64,000 nt of DNA from positions 1,674,001 to 1,738,000 of the forward strand of contig NZ_CP142016.1 of NCBI RefSeq assembly GCF_035666175.1, read 5' to 3'. This stretch comes from Riemerella anatipestifer. Its GTDB lineage: Bacteria; Bacteroidota; Bacteroidia; Flavobacteriales; Weeksellaceae. Positions 44,878 to 53,124 of the stretch are shown here, in pieces. The stretch's first letter is position 1; the number at the start of each line of letters is the position of its first letter. Both the position numbers and the translations under genes were made by a program. Under the pieces are notes generated by a model. That model did no database searches, was not told where the DNA came from, and saw only the letters and a program-made list of their open reading frames with translations.

Positions 44878-45857
44878 ACTCGTTGTGCATTTTAAATAAT
44901 ACTGATTTTTAGATGATTTAATTTTCTTTGGAAGATAAATTTATTGATATATTGAATAACCGTTGCGGCGGTTATTTTACTGATTATCCTTGTTTTAAAG
45001 CCTTCAAAAGTTTTAGCATAGTTTCTTTTAATCATAAATTGGTCGCAAAGTTGAGAGAAAAATGTCTCAATTCGTTTTCGCTTTTTCTTGTACAATGAAA
45101 ATTGAGGAATATAATCTTTCTGATTACTTCTCATTGGTGTATCTAATTTAATATTAGCATAGTTAAATAAATCTATTTGAACTTTTGCTGATAAATAGCC
45201 TCTATCTCCAATTAAAGTACAGTTTCGCATTTGCTCACCACTATCTTTTAAATAGTGGATGTCGTGAACGGATGCAGGGCTTATATCAAAATTCTTAATC
45301 ACACCATTTAAAGAACATACTGCGTGTAGTTTATAGCCATAGAAATATAATTTCTGTGAAGCACAATAACCATATGTTGGTGAAGAATAGGATTGCTCTT
45401 TACAAATTTTTGAACGAGTAGAACGAGCGTTTTCACAAACTTTCATTGGCATGCTATCAACGATAAAAATATCTTCAAACTCATTGAACTCCATCGAAAT
45501 ACGCTGTCTAATTTGCTCTGTTTGTAGGGATAGTCTTCGTTTTCGCTTATTGTAAACACTTCTTTCAATTTTGTTTATCAGAGAGTTTGGCAATTTTCTA
45601 AATAACTGTAATTCGCTATCAATACTCAAGTATTCAGCAGTAATATTAAGACTTATGACTTCTAAATCGCTCATTTTAGGTGTTCTTCTCTGATAACTAA
45701 TCAGTTGATTTTCTGAAAAAAGTCCTAAAACTTCCAAAATTCTTTCATATATTTGCTCTATGTTGTTCATTTATATCGTTTTATAGCAAAAACAATATAC
45801 TGATTTTCAGTCTAATAAACAACTCTTGTTTTTTTCATTTCATAATGCACAACGGGT
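44878..45857 (-). mobile_element. IS982-family insertion sequence, copy 4
   Basis: A 980-bp element in reverse orientation with the 8-bp repeat TAGAAAGT (44870-44877 and 45858-45865). The insertion falls at the stop codon of the Oar-like gene, whose TAA is completed by the last base of the IS. Confidence 0.95.
44892..45770 (-). CDS. IS982-family transposase, copy 4
   Basis: An intact 292-residue DDE transposase. It carries Ile4, Leu56 and Tyr251, with a private change Ile177Ser between the first and second catalytic Asp. Otherwise it matches copy 3. Confidence 0.95.
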   Translation of the reverse strand: MNNIEQIYERILEVLGLFSENQLISYQRRTPKMSDLEVISLNITAEYLSIDSELQLFRKLPNSLINKIERSVYNKRKRRLSLQTEQIRQRISMEFNEFEDIFIVDSMPMKVCENARSTRSKICKEQSYSSPTYGYCASQKLYFYGYKLHAVCSLNGVIKNFDISPASVHDIHYLKDSGEQMRNCTLIGDRGYLSAKVQIDLFNYANIKLDTPMRSNQKDYIPQFSLYKKKRKRIETFFSQLCDQFMIKRNYAKTFEGFKTRIISKITAATVIQYINKFIFQRKLNHLKISII

Positions 45858-48800
45858 TAGAAAGTATATTTAAATCCTAATACAGCACTCCATGTAGTAA
45901 ATCTGCTACTCATTGGTCTGTATGGAGAAGAAACCAATTCGCTACCCTCTCTTTCCATTTGGAAGTTAGGATTAGGCGTTAGAGTTCTATCGGCAACTCT
46001 TAAAATAGCAGCACCATAAGAACTTATGTTATAATCTTGAATCCCCCAATTAGAGTTAAGCATATTTCCAAAGTTGATTATATCACAAGTAATTTGAATT
46101 TTATCTCCTCTTCTTACCATATTTGTAAATAAGTTTTGAGTAAGTCTTATATCAAAACGATTTAACCAAGGTAAAAGGAATTCGTTACGAGGTAATATTT
46201 GACCTCTGTATTTTTCAAGACCATTATTTGCTATAAATTTATCAAATGCTTCTCTTTGCTGATCCGCAGTAAATACAACAGAACCACCTCTAGTAATATC
46301 AGTAAATTTTAAATCTGCAGTATTCTTTGGGATATAGAGTAAATCATTAGACATACCATCTCCATTCACATCATTAGCGTAGTAGTAAGAGAATCTACCT
46401 TGATGACCACCTGTATAATAAACACCTAAAGTAGTTCCTTTTATAGTATAGCTAAGATTCGCAACCACTCTATGAGGAATAGCAAATGCAGATGTGCTTA
46501 AGAATTGCTGGTTAGGTGTATCTACCACGGGAGAGCCTCCCCAAGCGGAAGATGCACTAGAGCCTGAGTTAGAAGATACTTCTTTAGCATCTGAATAAGT
46601 ATAGAATACGGAACCGGATAGCCCGTTCCAAGGTCTTAAAGTAGCACCAATAGTAGCTGAGAGTGCGTAACCTTTAGTTCTTGTATTTGTTAATACCGTA
46701 GCATCATTCCCTCCAATGGCACTATTGTATTGGTAAGATGCTTTGTTAGGATAAAACACTCTGTCTACTCCAGCGTAGGTCATTTTAACATCAGATTCTT
46801 TTCTATTAGCTCCAAACTGGAATACCGCATTTACGTCTCTAGTGTAAAGGATATCAGAAGATAGTGTTAAGTAAGTATTAGGAATTTTATAGTCTACTCC
46901 TAAACTAGATCTCCATACAGATGGCATCTTGAAGTTCTCATCAACTAGAGAGAATGTATTTGGTACACCATCTTTTGGAGTTTGAATAAATACATTTTCA
47001 GCACCTCTAGGTACATTTTTTAGGTGATAGTAAATATCTCCAGGCTGGAATCTTACATTCCCTATCCAGTTTGCAACATCTGCGTAAGAACCTGGTTCCA
47101 CTGTATTTTGGAGAACACCAGCATTGGTTGGCATATTGGTAAACCAAACGAAAGGAACTCGTCCTGTAAAGATACCTGTACCACCTCGGATAACCAAAGA
47201 ACGGTCTCCGTTAACATCATAATTAAATCCAAAACGAGGAGAAAGCATCACTCTTGATTTTGGCCATCTACCAGAATTATAAGTTCTCTCATTTCCATTA
47301 ACATCTAAAAGAGCGAGGCTGTTAATAGCTTCATTTGGTGTTAACTTATTAAGGTAAAGAGGGAGCTCTGCTCTTAAGCCTACAGTGAAGTTGAATCTGT
47401 CGTTAAGTGTTATTTTATCTTGAATGTAAGCTGAAGCAAGTCCAAAATTAATTCTAGAATAGGTGTCTTGCCCTTGATAAGGATAAGTGAGCCCGAACAT
47501 AATAGGAGCTACTTCCGCTGAAGTTCCTGTTTTTAAGAAATCTTCTACAGAAGCATATCTATAATACCCTGTACCCATTCTGGTATATGAGTTTCCGAAT
47601 TTTTGAAGTTCAAAAGCAACCCCTCCTGTAACAGAGTGCTTTCCTGATGTATAAGTAAGGTTGTTTATGAATGAATAGTTGTTATTTACAACATCGTTTA
47701 AGTATGAGAACAGCTCAGTTCCAAAGCTGATGTAGTTACCTCCAGTAGGTGAGCCATCCCAAATATCCACGAATGGGAACAAAGATTTAGAAGGTGTTGT
47801 TCTTTTATCTTGAATATTAGAGTAAGTGAACAAAAATTTGTTTGATAATTTAGAGCTAAATGTAGAGTTAAGTTCTGCAGTTAAAGACTGAACTTTATTG
47901 TTGAATCCATAATTACCATTTTCAAAAGTCATTGCTCTATCGCTTACACGCCCCCAAGCCGATCTAGGTCTAGGTCCTGATGTAGCATTAGCTATCTGCA
48001 TAGAGTTCCCATCTAAAATATTATATCTAATGGCAAATTTATGCTTATCACTAATGTTCCAGTCTAATCTAATCAAAAGCTTGTCTCCAGTTTGCATAGC
48101 TTCATTCGCGTAGCCTTGGTACCTGCCTGGGTCGTATCCCCATCTGTTAATTAAGTGATTTCTAACGGCAATAAGATCACTCTCTTTAACTCTAGAAATG
48201 TTGGAAACTGCGTCTGCTATACCATCTTGAGATGCTTTCCATAAATTTGCTCCCGATGCATTTGCTCCTGTAGAAACTTCCCTTTCCGCACTAACGAAGA
48301 AGAATAACTTGTTCTTTACTATAGGACCTCCTATGGTAAGACCATTTGTCATTTTAGCGCCAGATAATCTATCTATATTTTCTCCATTTATTCTCCATCC
48401 GTTAAGCTCTTTTGCGTTATAATATCCGTATAAAGACCCTTGGAATTTGTTTGTCCCTGATTTTGTAACAGCGTTTATACCTGCCCCAGTAAATCCTGAC
48501 TGTGTAACATCAAAAGGAGCAATGTTAACCGTAATTTCTTGAATAGCATCTAGTGAAATAGGTTGTGCATTGCCACCAGGTAAAGGGTTGCCACTAAGAC
48601 CAAAACCATTATTAAAGTTAGCACCATCTATTTGTAGATTGTTATATCTAGAGTCTCTACCAGCAAAAGAAGTTCCATTAGATTGTGGAGTTAATCTAGT
48701 AAATTCTGTGATACTACGAGAAGATTGCGGTAATTCTTGGATTTGCTTTAACCCTACATTAACACCCGCACCGGCTTTATTACCACTTCTTCCCTTGCCA

Positions 48801-49162
48801 CCAGAAAGAACCACTTCTTGGATAGTTTTAGTTTTTTCCCCTAAAGTAGCATTTAAAACATAAGGTCTGTCAAGTTCAATGTAAACATCCTCGTAAACCA
48901 TTGGCGTTTGTCCAGAATATTGTATTTCAACCTTGTAAGGTCCTCCCACTCGCATGTTAGGAAGGTTGAAACTTCCTGAGTTGCTTGATTTAGCAGAATA
49001 GACGGTTCCCGAAGGGAGGTGTGTAGCTTTAATGCTAGCACTGGTAGATTTTTGCCCTGAAACAGTAGTTACAACTCCAGTCATACTTCCTGTAGTTACC
49101 TGAGCTTGCATCGTTCCATAACCACAAAATGCTATAGCAGCGATTAAAACGGTCTTTTTCAT
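45857..49162 (-). CDS. Oar-like TonB-dependent outer-membrane protein with carboxypeptidase-regulatory domain
   Basis: A protein of about 1101 residues. A signal peptide (MKKTVLIAAIAFCGYGTMQAQ) is followed by a carboxypeptidase-regulatory-like beta-sandwich (about 24-110: TTGSMTGVVTTVSGQKSTSASIKATHLPSGTVYSAKSSNSGSFNL). The plug (SSRSITEFTRLTPQSNGTSFAGRDSRYNNLQIDGANFNNGFG...) has the Oar signature, and the long barrel ends VLGFKYTF. Oar-type proteins occur in Myxococcus and Bacteroidetes and are linked to secretion and adhesion. The ATG at 49162 is chosen for the signal peptide; 49183 is possible. IS copy 4 abuts the stop codon without changing the product. Its leader is shared with the next receptor gene. 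Confidence 0.87.
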   Translation of the reverse strand: MKKTVLIAAIAFCGYGTMQAQVTTGSMTGVVTTVSGQKSTSASIKATHLPSGTVYSAKSSNSGSFNLPNMRVGGPYKVEIQYSGQTPMVYEDVYIELDRPYVLNATLGEKTKTIQEVVLSGGKGRSGNKAGAGVNVGLKQIQELPQSSRSITEFTRLTPQSNGTSFAGRDSRYNNLQIDGANFNNGFGLSGNPLPGGNAQPISLDAIQEITVNIAPFDVTQSGFTGAGINAVTKSGTNKFQGSLYGYYNAKELNGWRINGENIDRLSGAKMTNGLTIGGPIVKNKLFFFVSAEREVSTGANASGANLWKASQDGIADAVSNISRVKESDLIAVRNHLINRWGYDPGRYQGYANEAMQTGDKLLIRLDWNISDKHKFAIRYNILDGNSMQIANATSGPRPRSAWGRVSDRAMTFENGNYGFNNKVQSLTAELNSTFSSKLSNKFLFTYSNIQDKRTTPSKSLFPFVDIWDGSPTGGNYISFGTELFSYLNDVVNNNYSFINNLTYTSGKHSVTGGVAFELQKFGNSYTRMGTGYYRYASVEDFLKTGTSAEVAPIMFGLTYPYQGQDTYSRINFGLASAYIQDKITLNDRFNFTVGLRAELPLYLNKLTPNEAINSLALLDVNGNERTYNSGRWPKSRVMLSPRFGFNYDVNGDRSLVIRGGTGIFTGRVPFVWFTNMPTNAGVLQNTVEPGSYADVANWIGNVRFQPGDIYYHLKNVPRGAENVFIQTPKDGVPNTFSLVDENFKMPSVWRSSLGVDYKIPNTYLTLSSDILYTRDVNAVFQFGANRKESDVKMTYAGVDRVFYPNKASYQYNSAIGGNDATVLTNTRTKGYALSATIGATLRPWNGLSGSVFYTYSDAKEVSSNSGSSASSAWGGSPVVDTPNQQFLSTSAFAIPHRVVANLSYTIKGTTLGVYYTGGHQGRFSYYYANDVNGDGMSNDLLYIPKNTADLKFTDITRGGSVVFTADQQREAFDKFIANNGLEKYRGQILPRNEFLLPWLNRFDIRLTQNLFTNMVRRGDKIQITCDIINFGNMLNSNWGIQDYNISSYGAAILRVADRTLTPNPNFQMEREGSELVSSPYRPMSSRFTTWSAVLGFKYTF

Positions 49163-49203
49163 TGACCCTATGTTTTTTACCATGACGAAATGTATTTTAA
49201 AGT

Positions 49204-49260
49204 AAGTTTTTCGGTGGCAAATATCGTTAATTATACTTTAACTAATTTTAACTTTATGTT
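49204..49260 (-). promoter_or_regulatory. Conserved outer-membrane-protein leader/promoter module, copy A
   Basis: The plus strand reads AAGTTTTTCGG, one variable base, GGCAAATATCGTTAATTAT, two variable bases, then TTTAACTAATTTTAAC and TTT. It is nearly identical to copy B at 52076-52135. On the minus strand the near -7 motif GATATTTG is followed by a leader starting GCCACCGAAAAACTTA. It lies 20-40 bp upstream of the Oar-like start. Confidence 0.65.
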
Positions 49261-49391
49261 AATTTTTAGTTTAAGTTGATTAAAAATGATTGTTGATTTT
49301 TGTGTGGCTTATGAAGCTATTGAGTTGTTAAATAATGGTGTGTGTTAATCTACTAAAGATAATGTTTATTATATTCATTTTGTAGTAAATT

Positions 49392-49424
49392 AAAAAAGCC
49401 AATACAATTATGTATCGGCTTTTT
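49392..49424. terminator. Terminator of the TonB receptor gene
   Basis: AAAAAAGCCAATACA and TGTATCGGCTTTTTA pair with one mismatch. It follows the minus-strand TonB receptor gene and is closely related in sequence to the stem at 44814-44847. Confidence 0.75.
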
Positions 49425-49446
49425 AAAATTTTAAATGATTACTTTC

Positions 49447-52053
49447 TTAGAATGTGAAGCTCACAGAAGCAGACCATGTTCTTCCGAAACCAAAGAAGAC
49501 CTGGTTAGAAGTGTCTAAACCTTTGTAAGTGTTGTTCTTCAAATAAGCATCATACTGCTGTTGGGCTGTAGCGCCAGTAGCAGTATTATCATTGAAATCA
49601 GCTAGAGTTTTGGTATGGTTGTTAGTTCTAGCTTCAGCAATGTAAGTGGTGTCAAGTACATTGTAAATATTTCCTGTAAAAGTAAAAGCATTTCTATTAT
49701 TCAGCTTTAATTTATAGGAAAGCCCTAAATCCATCAAGTTGTAGCTTGGTAATTTAAGAGACCCCTTGTGATTTGCAGAGGTAAAGCTACTGGGATTGAT
49801 ATCAGCATATAAATTATCTATATATCTCCAGTCTGCGTTGAATGATAATCCATCTACAGGTCTAATAGCTAGTCCTAAATTTGATGTTATCTGAGCTGAG
49901 TTACCTACTTTTACACCATCTAGATAAAGTGTAATTTGGTCTACAGCCTTGTTGTTAGCACCTAAAATAGGAGCATTGCTGTCATCAAAATAGCTTGCAG
50001 AAACATTTCCTTTATATTGCCAGTTTCCTGCAGAGAACATACCTGTTAATGATAATAATTTAGAAAGTTTATACTCCATATCTACCTCTATACCATGGTG
50101 AACTTGAGTTACCCCAAAGATATTGGCGATCCCTAATATGGTTTGAGCCTTACCATTAGCATCTTTTAATATAGGGTAGTTTCCTTGAGCATCTGGCGTT
50201 GCACTATAATCATACAAACTAAACTCATTTCTATTAGAGATTACTCTATCTCCCCAATGTGTTCTGTAAAGGTTTAAGTTAGCATTAAAATTACTAGATC
50301 TAAAACTATATCCTATCTCTGTTCCGAAGATTTTTTCATTCGTAAGGTTAGGGTTTAGGTAGTTTCTGTTGTTAGGATATACTGCATCAAAAAATGGCTG
50401 ACGCTCATAGTATCCAACATTAGCAAACACATTATGATTTTCGTTGATGTTATAGTTAGCACCTGTCTTTATATTAAATCCGATAAGATTGTTAAATCCT
50501 GTTTTGGTTTTCATTGCGGATTTAGGATTTGTAGCTACGGCCAATGTACCTGGTAGTAAAAAAAGGTCTATTCTTTGGAATGATTGGTTAGATACAGACC
50601 CTTGGAAGAATGCTGATAGCTTGTCGTTAGTATATTCTACTTGACCAAACACTCCTCCCCAAAGAACTTCACCATCATTGTTATAAGAAATAGCCTCATG
50701 GTTTATTTTGGCAAAAGGATTCCAAGGTGCTCTATCTGTATAGGTTGTTGTAAGTCGTCTAGTAGAGTTAGCTAGGCTTTTGTTGGCTGTGTCTGTATAA
50801 GAAGTAGCACCTAGCAAATCGTTCAATACTTGATAGTGCATTCCCTTATAATATCTACCATCTAAACCAACACTCATTTTTAAATTAGAATTAAATTTAT
50901 GAGTGAAATTAGTTAAGAATCCATACCAGTCGTGTTGATTGATACCAGATCTTCTAAGAATTTTAGGAGCGTTAGGGTTGGCAGAGTTATCTGCTACCAT
51001 TTGGTCTATATTTAATTGACCGTTAGTCATTCTATATCCCTCCAAATTTCTTGCAATAAGAGGGCTAGTTCCACCACCGCCTCTTCCCCAAGAGCCGTAG
51101 ATTACGGTTGCTAGATCATTGTTAGAATTAATCTTCCAATTCCAGTTAAACATGGCTACCGGCTTGTGGTAGTAGTTTACCCACCAAGCATATTTTTCTC
51201 CATTAAGATAACCCCAATCTGCGTTGTAGCGTCTGTTAGGTTTTCCATCTGTACTATACTTTATGTAGTCAGCTATGGTAACTTGGTTTCTTCTTTGTTC
51301 GTGCCATTGTGGAGCACCCGTGATTGTAAACTGGAAATCGTGGGTCTTATTAGGTTGGAATCCTAATGCAAAGTAATAGTTATATCCTTCAAAATCTGTC
51401 CCGTCAGCGTACATAGCTCCCGCTGTTCTACTCATTAAGAATGAAGAAGACCAACCTTTTTCATTTTTACCTGTATTGTATGAGAATAATGATTTGTGAT
51501 ATCCGTTATTACCTACACCTACAGTTACTATCCCTTGTTGTTTTTTATCTGCAGATCTTGAAACAATGTTAATGGTTCCTCCCACAGAAGCAATAGCTAA
51601 TTTGGAAGCACCAAGACCTCTCTGAACTTGCATTGCAGATGTAACATCAGAAAGCCCAGCCCAGTTAGACCAGTATACTTTGCCGTTTTCCATATCGTTA
51701 ACAGGCATACCGTTAATCATTACAGCAATGTTTTCTTGTGCAAAACCTCTAATGTTTATTCTAGAGTCTCCAAAACCGCCACCACTCTTTGTTGCATAAA
51801 CAGATGGTGTGGAGTTAAGAATTTCAGGGAACTCTTGGTTACCCATTTTTTCTACGATTTTAGACTCTTTAATAGTGGAAACAGCTACAGGTGTTTTTCT
51901 GTCTTTGGCGATATCTGCTACCCCTGTAAGAACTACGGTCTCAATATCTTTAGACCTTGCTGAATCTTTTACCGACTGTGCGAAATAAACGCTTGCAGTA
52001 GAGAGTGTTACTACGGCTGTAAACGCCGTCTTTCTTAAAGCATTAATTTTCAT
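49447..52053 (-). CDS. TonB-dependent receptor
   Basis: An 868-residue outer-membrane receptor. A signal peptide (MKINALRKTAFTAVVTLSTASVYFAQ) is followed by a TonB-box-like IETVVLTG. The plug domain reads RKTPVAVSTIKESKIVEKMGNQEFPEILNSTPSVYATKSGGGFGDSRINIRGFAQENIAVMINGMPVNDMENG, and the barrel ends in SASVSFTF. An N-terminal CarboxypepD_reg domain is absent. The substrate is unknown; the region DKLSAFFQGSVSNQSFQRIDLFLL is common in Fe-acquisition receptors but not decisive. The start at 52053 is chosen because the frame upstream has only a TTG (52092) lying inside the conserved leader. Its leader matches that of the Oar-like gene. Confidence 0.87.
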   Translation of the reverse strand: MKINALRKTAFTAVVTLSTASVYFAQSVKDSARSKDIETVVLTGVADIAKDRKTPVAVSTIKESKIVEKMGNQEFPEILNSTPSVYATKSGGGFGDSRINIRGFAQENIAVMINGMPVNDMENGKVYWSNWAGLSDVTSAMQVQRGLGASKLAIASVGGTINIVSRSADKKQQGIVTVGVGNNGYHKSLFSYNTGKNEKGWSSSFLMSRTAGAMYADGTDFEGYNYYFALGFQPNKTHDFQFTITGAPQWHEQRRNQVTIADYIKYSTDGKPNRRYNADWGYLNGEKYAWWVNYYHKPVAMFNWNWKINSNNDLATVIYGSWGRGGGGTSPLIARNLEGYRMTNGQLNIDQMVADNSANPNAPKILRRSGINQHDWYGFLTNFTHKFNSNLKMSVGLDGRYYKGMHYQVLNDLLGATSYTDTANKSLANSTRRLTTTYTDRAPWNPFAKINHEAISYNNDGEVLWGGVFGQVEYTNDKLSAFFQGSVSNQSFQRIDLFLLPGTLAVATNPKSAMKTKTGFNNLIGFNIKTGANYNINENHNVFANVGYYERQPFFDAVYPNNRNYLNPNLTNEKIFGTEIGYSFRSSNFNANLNLYRTHWGDRVISNRNEFSLYDYSATPDAQGNYPILKDANGKAQTILGIANIFGVTQVHHGIEVDMEYKLSKLLSLTGMFSAGNWQYKGNVSASYFDDSNAPILGANNKAVDQITLYLDGVKVGNSAQITSNLGLAIRPVDGLSFNADWRYIDNLYADINPSSFTSANHKGSLKLPSYNLMDLGLSYKLKLNNRNAFTFTGNIYNVLDTTYIAEARTNNHTKTLADFNDNTATGATAQQQYDAYLKNNTYKGLDTSNQVFFGFGRTWSASVSFTF

Positions 52054-52075
52054 AAGATTTATTATATCTAAAAAT

Positions 52076-52135
52076 AAGTTTTTCGGCGGCAAATATCGTT
52101 AATTATTTTTTAACTAATTTTAACTTTGTGTTGTT
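52076..52135 (-). promoter_or_regulatory. Conserved outer-membrane-protein leader/promoter module, copy B
   Basis: The same 55-60 bp module as copy A, with GGCAAATATCGTTAATTAT and TAACTAATTTTAAC in the same spacing, 23 bp upstream of the TonB receptor start. The remaining gene-free stretch to 52406 is AT-rich, with only the hairpin at 52316-52343 recognised. Confidence 0.65.
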
Positions 52136-52315
52136 TTTTTTAATTTAATTGAATAAGAGAGTTTTTATTGTATTTAACTATCTGTTTTTTAATTTTTTAT
52201 ACTGAATGTTCTTTGTGTTTAATATTGTGTGTAGGATAATTTTAATGCCACTTTTTTGCTAAATAGTTAACGGACAAAAGAATGTTTCTGTTCTGAGAAT
52301 TATAATGAAAGCAAA

Positions 52316-52343
52316 AATACCGATACATATTAGTACCGGTATT
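52316..52343 (-). terminator. Probable terminator of the nitroreductase gene
   Basis: AATACCGATAC and GTACCGGTATT pair with one mismatch. On the minus strand the stem is followed by TTTTTGC. It lies 64 bp after the nitroreductase stop, so it is a weaker call. Confidence 0.5.
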
Positions 52344-52406
52344 AAATGATTTTATTTTTTAGATATACAAAACTTACGAGAGCTATTCTGAAGGAATAAT
52401 AGAATG

Positions 52407-53039
52407 TTATTTAATGAATTGAAACAAATCATCAGAAGGTTTTCTTACTTTTTTACCATGTTGAAATAAATCATCGTGAGCTCTATAACCTAATGCTAAA
52501 CATACCGTAGGGATTTCCTTAGAAGAATCTATGTCTAAAATTTCTGCTACTTTATGGGCGTCGAATCCCTCCATAGGGCAAGTATCTACTCCTTCTAAAG
52601 CGGCAGAAAATATAAAGTTGCTTAGTAATATATAAGCTTGTTTTTCATTCCAATAAGGTAGAGTTTCGCTGTTGTGCCTATTGATGTAGCCTTCTACACT
52701 ATTTCTGAAAGGCTGTAATGCTTCTAATGGGGCTTGACGCTCTTTGGAAATTAGGTTAAAGTAACTATCTACATAATTTTTCTCTAACTCCTTTTTAGAA
52801 ATAATGACTAATAAATGCGAACAAGTAGAAGTCTGTGAAGGGTTATAAAAAGCTGAAGCTAAATCTTCCTTTTTTGAAGGGGAAGAAATAACTAAAACTC
52901 TATAAGGTTGCAGCCCTAGAGAACTTGCAGATAATCTACCTGCTTCTAATATACGACTTAGGGTATCCTCTGTAACTTTTTTTTCAGTATCAAATTTTTT
53001 TACAGAGTAGCGTTTGTTTAGTGCGTCTATATAATTCAT
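52407..53039 (-). CDS. Nitroreductase-family FMN oxidoreductase
   Basis: A 210-residue NfsB-like NAD(P)H-dependent flavoprotein. Motifs are NKRYSVKKFD (FMN phosphate binding), AGRLSASSLGLQPYRVLVIS, WNEKQAYILLSNFIFSAALEGVDTCPMEGFD and VCLALGYRAHDD. Members reduce nitro-aromatics, quinones or flavins; the natural substrate is unknown. It has its own -7 motif and is divergent from the Omp85-like gene. The length and the start at MNYIDALNKRYSV are normal. Confidence 0.9.
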   Translation of the reverse strand: MNYIDALNKRYSVKKFDTEKKVTEDTLSRILEAGRLSASSLGLQPYRVLVISSPSKKEDLASAFYNPSQTSTCSHLLVIISKKELEKNYVDSYFNLISKERQAPLEALQPFRNSVEGYINRHNSETLPYWNEKQAYILLSNFIFSAALEGVDTCPMEGFDAHKVAEILDIDSSKEIPTVCLALGYRAHDDLFQHGKKVRKPSDDLFQFIK

Positions 53040-53043
53040 TTAG

Positions 53044-53051
53044 CAAATATA
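53044..53051 (-). promoter_or_regulatory. -7 element of the nitroreductase gene
   Basis: CAAATATA reads TATATTTG on the minus strand, 4 bp upstream of the ATG at 53039. Confidence 0.5.
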
Positions 53052-53077
53052 TAAACATTTCTGTAAAAGCATGGTTA

Positions 53078-53106
53078 TTTGTATTTCTCATTTACACCTA
53101 TATTTG
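53078..53106 (+). promoter_or_regulatory. Promoter of the Omp85-like gene
   Basis: TTTG (53078-53081), 17 nt, TATATTTG (53099-53106), 18 bp upstream of the ATG at 53125. Confidence 0.65.
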
Positions 53107-53124
53107 CAGATATAAAATACAAAA

